From positions 124,001 to 188,000 of the forward strand of contig CAWIYY010000006.1 in the NCBI GenBank assembly GCA_963840435.1: a DNA stretch of 64,000 nucleotides, in the 5' to 3' direction. A program made the position numbers and the translations under genes. Of the stretch, positions 61,267-64,000 are shown in pieces. How positions within the stretch are numbered: position 1 is the stretch's first letter; each line of letters opens with the position of its first letter. This stretch comes from Bog-473 sp963840435. Its GTDB lineage: Bacteria > Actinomycetota > Acidimicrobiia > Acidimicrobiales > RAAP-2. The notes under the pieces are model-generated. The model saw only the letters and a list, made by a program, of their open reading frames with translations. It was not told where the DNA came from and ran no database searches.

Positions 61267-61289
61267 GGGGGATGCCTGAGGGGGATGCC
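61264..61289 (+). repeat. Two 13-bp direct repeats after dedA
   Basis: TGAGGGGGATGCC occurs twice in tandem (61264-61276 and 61277-61289), beginning at the dedA stop codon. A partial third unit (TGAGGCG) follows. Probably replication slippage; no function assigned. Confidence 0.6.
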
Positions 61290-61549
61290 TGAGGCGTCCG
61301 CCGAGGGGGGCCTGAGGCAGAGTCGGCCCGACCCCCGGAACCCAGGCCCGGCGGCCCGTCGGGGCCGAAATCGACGTCGATGCAACCGGAATGCGACGGA
61401 ACGGTGACACGACCAGGTCAGAGTAGGTATCCGGGCGGGCATTCGACCCCGAAAAGGGCTGAATGGCACAGAAAACCGCTCAGAGGGCGTTGATCAAAAA
61501 TTGCGCCGGTGTTACCTTCCTGGCAGGGTCCGGGGGGGAGAGAGCGGGT

Positions 61550-63178
61550 ATGGCGATGCTGCGGGGCAGAACCCGATCTTCACATCGTGGGCGCGGGGTG
61601 CGCTGGGGGGCGATCCTCACCGGCGTCGTCGCCACCGGCCTCCCGCTGCTGGCCCTGCCCAGTCCGTCTTTGGCCGGGGCGTCCGGCGGAGCGACCGCCA
61701 AGTACATCATCTCCTCGCCTTCGGGGGACCTCTCCTCGGTCACGAATGCCGTGGCGAGCGTCGGCTCCTCGGTCAACTCCGATCTCTCCGTCGTCGGCGT
61801 CGCCACGGCGCAGCTCGACCCGGCCCAGGCGTCGTCGCTGGCGGCCCAGCCCGGCGTGGTCGTCACGCCGAACCTCCCGGTCCAGGTGCAGGGCACGATC
61901 GGCCCGCCCGGCCGTGCGCCGGCGGCGGTCTTCCCCGAGCAGACCGGGGCGTCACAGCTCTGGGCCCAGGGCGACACCGGCCAGGGCGTGAACGTGGCCG
62001 TGCTCGACACCGGCATCACGCCGCTGCCCGACTTCGCCGGTCGACTGGTCGACGGTGTCGACCTGTCCGGCGGCAACAACCCCTGGAGGGACAAGTACGG
62101 GCACGGCACGTTCGTGGCCGGCCTGATCGCCGGCGACGGCGCCTCCTCGAACGGCCAGTACATGGGCGAAGCGCCCGGTGCCGGTCTTGTCTCGGTCAAG
62201 GTGGCGGGCGCCAGCGGCAGCACGACCCTGGCCACGGTGATCGCGGGCGTGGGGTGGACCATTGCCCACGCGGCGGTGGACAACATCCGGGTCCTGAACA
62301 TGTCACTCGGCTACCTCCCGATCACGTCGACCGTGCTCGACCCGCTCGACCAGGCGGTGGAGCAGGCGTGGGAGGCCGGCATCACGGTGGTCGTGTCCGC
62401 CGGCAACTCGGGACCCGGGAACGGGACGATCCTCTCCCCGGGCGACGACCCCTTGGTCATCACGGCCGGGGCGGTCGACGACGGCGGTCAGACGACCCCG
62501 GCCGACGACACCATGACGACCTTCAGCAGCGTGGGCCCGACCAACCCCGACGGCTGGTTCAAGCCCGACCTGGTGACGTCGGGCCGCTCGGTCGTCAGCC
62601 TGCGCGACCCGGGTTCGACCATCGACCAGCAGAACCCGTCGGCCCGCATCGGCAACGCCAACTTCGTCGGCTCGGGCACCTCGTTCAGTTCGGCCATCAC
62701 GAGCGGCGCCGCCGCCCTGCTGCTGTCGGCCGACCCGACGTACACGCCCGACACGGTCAAGGGCACGCTGCTCGGCACGACGCTTCCCGGCCCGGTGGGC
62801 AACCCCTTCGTGGACGGGCACGGCATCCTCGACGTGGCCAACGCCGTGGCCTCGGGAGCCATGACCGTGTCCCAGACGCCGCCGACGCAGGCCACCGCCA
62901 TGGGCAGCACGGTGGCGCTCGGGGTCAGCGGCGAGGACTCGTCGTGGAACCCGGCCAACTGGACCGGCTCGGCCTGGAACGGCTCGGCCTGGAACGGATC
63001 GGCCTGGAACGGCTCGGCCTGGAACGGCTCGGCCTGGAACGGCTCGGCCTGGAACGGCTCGGCCTGGAACGGCTCGGCCTGGAACGGGTCGGCCTGGAAC
63101 GGCTCCGCTTGGAACGGCTCGGCCTGGAACGGGTCCGCCTGGAACGGGTCGGCCTGGAACGGGTCCGCCTGGAACTGA
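61550..63178 (+). CDS. Secreted S8 subtilase with C-terminal GSAWN repeats
   Basis: 542 aa from ATG 61550, with GGGGGAGAGAGCGGG upstream; the frame is open to 61463, but no good start precedes it. Signal peptide (ILTGVVATGLPLLALPSPSL), propeptide-like region, then the subtilisin triad: Asp153 (VAVLDTGI), His185 (YGHGTFVAGL) and Ser378 (GSGTSFSSAI), with oxyanion Asn in SAGNSG. After about residue 470 comes a linker, then 14 tandem GSAWN units to the C-terminus. The repeats would display Trp/Asn side chains outside the cell, perhaps for surface or polymer binding. The gene ends 46 bp before the last gene. Confidence 0.92.
   Translation: MAMLRGRTRSSHRGRGVRWGAILTGVVATGLPLLALPSPSLAGASGGATAKYIISSPSGDLSSVTNAVASVGSSVNSDLSVVGVATAQLDPAQASSLAAQPGVVVTPNLPVQVQGTIGPPGRAPAAVFPEQTGASQLWAQGDTGQGVNVAVLDTGITPLPDFAGRLVDGVDLSGGNNPWRDKYGHGTFVAGLIAGDGASSNGQYMGEAPGAGLVSVKVAGASGSTTLATVIAGVGWTIAHAAVDNIRVLNMSLGYLPITSTVLDPLDQAVEQAWEAGITVVVSAGNSGPGNGTILSPGDDPLVITAGAVDDGGQTTPADDTMTTFSSVGPTNPDGWFKPDLVTSGRSVVSLRDPGSTIDQQNPSARIGNANFVGSGTSFSSAITSGAAALLLSADPTYTPDTVKGTLLGTTLPGPVGNPFVDGHGILDVANAVASGAMTVSQTPPTQATAMGSTVALGVSGEDSSWNPANWTGSAWNGSAWNGSAWNGSAWNGSAWNGSAWNGSAWNGSAWNGSAWNGSAWNGSAWNGSAWNGSAWNGSAWN
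62966..63175 (+). repeat. 14 tandem 15-bp units encoding GSAWN
   Basis: Fourteen units of GGNTCSGCYTGGAAC encode GSAWN without a single amino acid change. Nucleotide differences (for example GGA, GGG or GGC for Gly, TCG or TCC for Ser) are synonymous. The antisense strand also stays open through the array, giving long spurious Arg/Ser-rich frames. Confidence 0.9.
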
Positions 63179-63224
63179 CCGAGCTGAGCTCGAGCAGGAC
63201 GCCCGCCGGCGGGACTGGAGTGTC

Positions 63225-64000
63225 TTGAAACTTCCGAAGACATCGAGGTTGGTGATCGCGGCGTGGGCGCTGGCCGGACTGGTGGCGCTCGGCATCGCGC
63301 TGGACCGGACCCTGTCCGCCGGCTGGCCGGGCGCCACGGCCATCTGGTTCGCCTCGGTCTTCGCGGTGGTCATGGCGATCAGCTGGATCTGGCCCATCAC
63401 CCTCTACATCGGTGGCGAGTCGGACGCCATCGACTTCGACGAGGGGTTCCTGGTGCTGTTCCTCCTCCTCATCCCCGCTCCCATGACCGTGCTGGTCTTC
63501 GCGGCCGTGACCATCGCGGGCCAGGCCATCAAGCGGCGGCCCTTGGCCAAGTCGATCTTCAACGTGGGCCAGGTCGTCACCTCGGCCGGCGTGGGCGCCC
63601 TCGTCTTCGTGCTCCTGCACGGATCCTCCGACACGGTCGGCTACGCCAAGGTCGGCGCGGCCATCGTCGGCGCGCTCTGCTACTTCGTCGTCAACACCGG
63701 GTCCATGGTGACCATCATGACGACGCTCGGGACGCCCTGGCGCAGCGTGGTCTTCGGCGGGATCGAGGGCAAGGTCCTCATCGCGGCGGGCGGCATCTGC
63801 GTGGCCATCCCGGCCGGGCTGCTGCTGTCCCAGCACCCCCGCTACCTGCCCGTCGCCCTGCTGCCGGCCGTCATCCTACGTTTCGTCGGCGCCGGACACT
63901 TCTTCGCCCGGCACGACCGGGCCCGGCTGCACGGGCTCTTCGAGGCCACGCTCGACGTCAACCGCAGCATGGGGACCGACGAGACGACGACGGCCGTCCT
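63225..64000 (+). CDS. Multi-pass membrane sensor, N-terminal part (runs off right edge)
   Basis: TTG 63225 opens a frame that continues past the window end (at least 258 codons). It contains six or more membrane helices (VIAAWALAGLVALGIALDRT, IWFASVFAVVMAISWIWPIT, FLVLFLLLIPAPMTVLVFAA and others), then a soluble segment starting LFEATLDVNRSMGTDETTTA. That last stretch is typical of the linker to a GAF or GGDEF output domain. A signalling protein, possibly another GGDEF/EAL enzyme, is likely but the output is not visible. Confidence 0.65.
   Translation, partial: MKLPKTSRLVIAAWALAGLVALGIALDRTLSAGWPGATAIWFASVFAVVMAISWIWPITLYIGGESDAIDFDEGFLVLFLLLIPAPMTVLVFAAVTIAGQAIKRRPLAKSIFNVGQVVTSAGVGALVFVLLHGSSDTVGYAKVGAAIVGALCYFVVNTGSMVTIMTTLGTPWRSVVFGGIEGKVLIAAGGICVAIPAGLLLSQHPRYLPVALLPAVILRFVGAGHFFARHDRARLHGLFEATLDVNRSMGTDETTTAV

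Noticed and set aside
62303..63836. Long antisense open frames through the subtilase repeat array
   Set aside because: They arise because the 15-bp repeat leaves the antisense strand free of stops; composition is Arg/Ser/Pro-rich, with no domain.
1..64000. tRNA, rRNA or CRISPR arrays
   Set aside because: Intergenic regions were read for cloverleaf or spacer-repeat patterns; none was seen. The only regular array is the coding GSAWN repeat.

Overview
The window looks like a chromosomal segment of a high-GC actinobacterium, most probably from or near class Acidimicrobiia. The support is SOS boxes of the actinobacterial type (CGAAC-N4-GTTCG), several promoters whose -10 box lies 6-8 nt from the start codon (leaderless genes), ANTAR-domain regulators, a UvrD-like helicase with a C-terminal HRDC domain, Lipoprotein_15-type secreted repeats, DUF5335/DUF5996 proteins and several GGDEF/EAL proteins. 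The assignment is inference: no rRNA or other phylogenetic marker is present. By eye the right third (from about 44 kb) is richer in GC than the left.

Layout. 0-4 kb: an SOS pair, a Y-family polymerase and a UvrD/Rep helicase, divergent, each with its own LexA box. 4.3-10.6 kb: lipid/CoA and redox catabolism (dienoyl-CoA-reductase-like SDR, acyl-CoA carboxyltransferase, then TetR / P450 / MDR oxidoreductase). 10.9-13.7 kb: PRC-barrel protein, a small winged-helix regulator divergent from a zinc alcohol dehydrogenase, and an XRE-flavin-binding fusion. 13.9-22.3 kb: a signalling island with a GGDEF protein, a PAS-GGDEF-EAL protein, GAF-ANTAR and STAS-GAF-ANTAR regulators, a PilZ protein, and a tandem duplication whose second copy has decayed except for an 88-aa ORF and a 90-nt stem-rich leader element. 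22.3-25.9 kb: a putative HTH regulator divergent from an anchored secreted protein, a class F-like sortase with its probable surface substrate, and a paralogue of the 11.4-kb regulator. 25.9-26.7 kb: broken genes, including a class III cyclase remnant.

26.7-32.3 kb: two DUF proteins and a probable envelope operon (Lipoprotein_15 repeat protein, sterol-desaturase-like protein, DoxX, isoprenylcysteine-methyltransferase-like protein, membrane protein with a Lipoprotein_15 domain). 32.5-42.3 kb: pirin, glucose-6-phosphate dehydrogenase, cupin, VOC, Usp and hydrolase genes, a flavin disulfide reductase with a VOC protein, and a Stf0 sulfotransferase divergent from a sulfatase. 43.8-56.7 kb: dihydrofolate reductase and a BBE-like flavoprotein, a UvrD-HRDC helicase with a single-base frame break, secreted peptidases S33 and S53, DoxX, a cNMP-binding/thioredoxin-reductase-like fusion, a cysteine-free DksA-like protein and a DUF1801 protein with a histone-H1-like tail. 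56.8-64 kb: a large PAS-PAS-GGDEF-EAL protein, two small ORFs, a DedA gene with a frame break, a subtilase with 14 GSAWN repeats, and the start of a multi-pass sensor that leaves the window.

The most original material is the 19.1-22.3 kb duplication. A 90-nt element with conserved stems and variable loops lies upstream of an ANTAR-gene locus and is about 88% identical between copies, while the regulator beside it has collapsed. No tRNA, rRNA, CRISPR array, complete insertion sequence or prophage was seen. Similarity statements come from reading the sequence, not from database searches.
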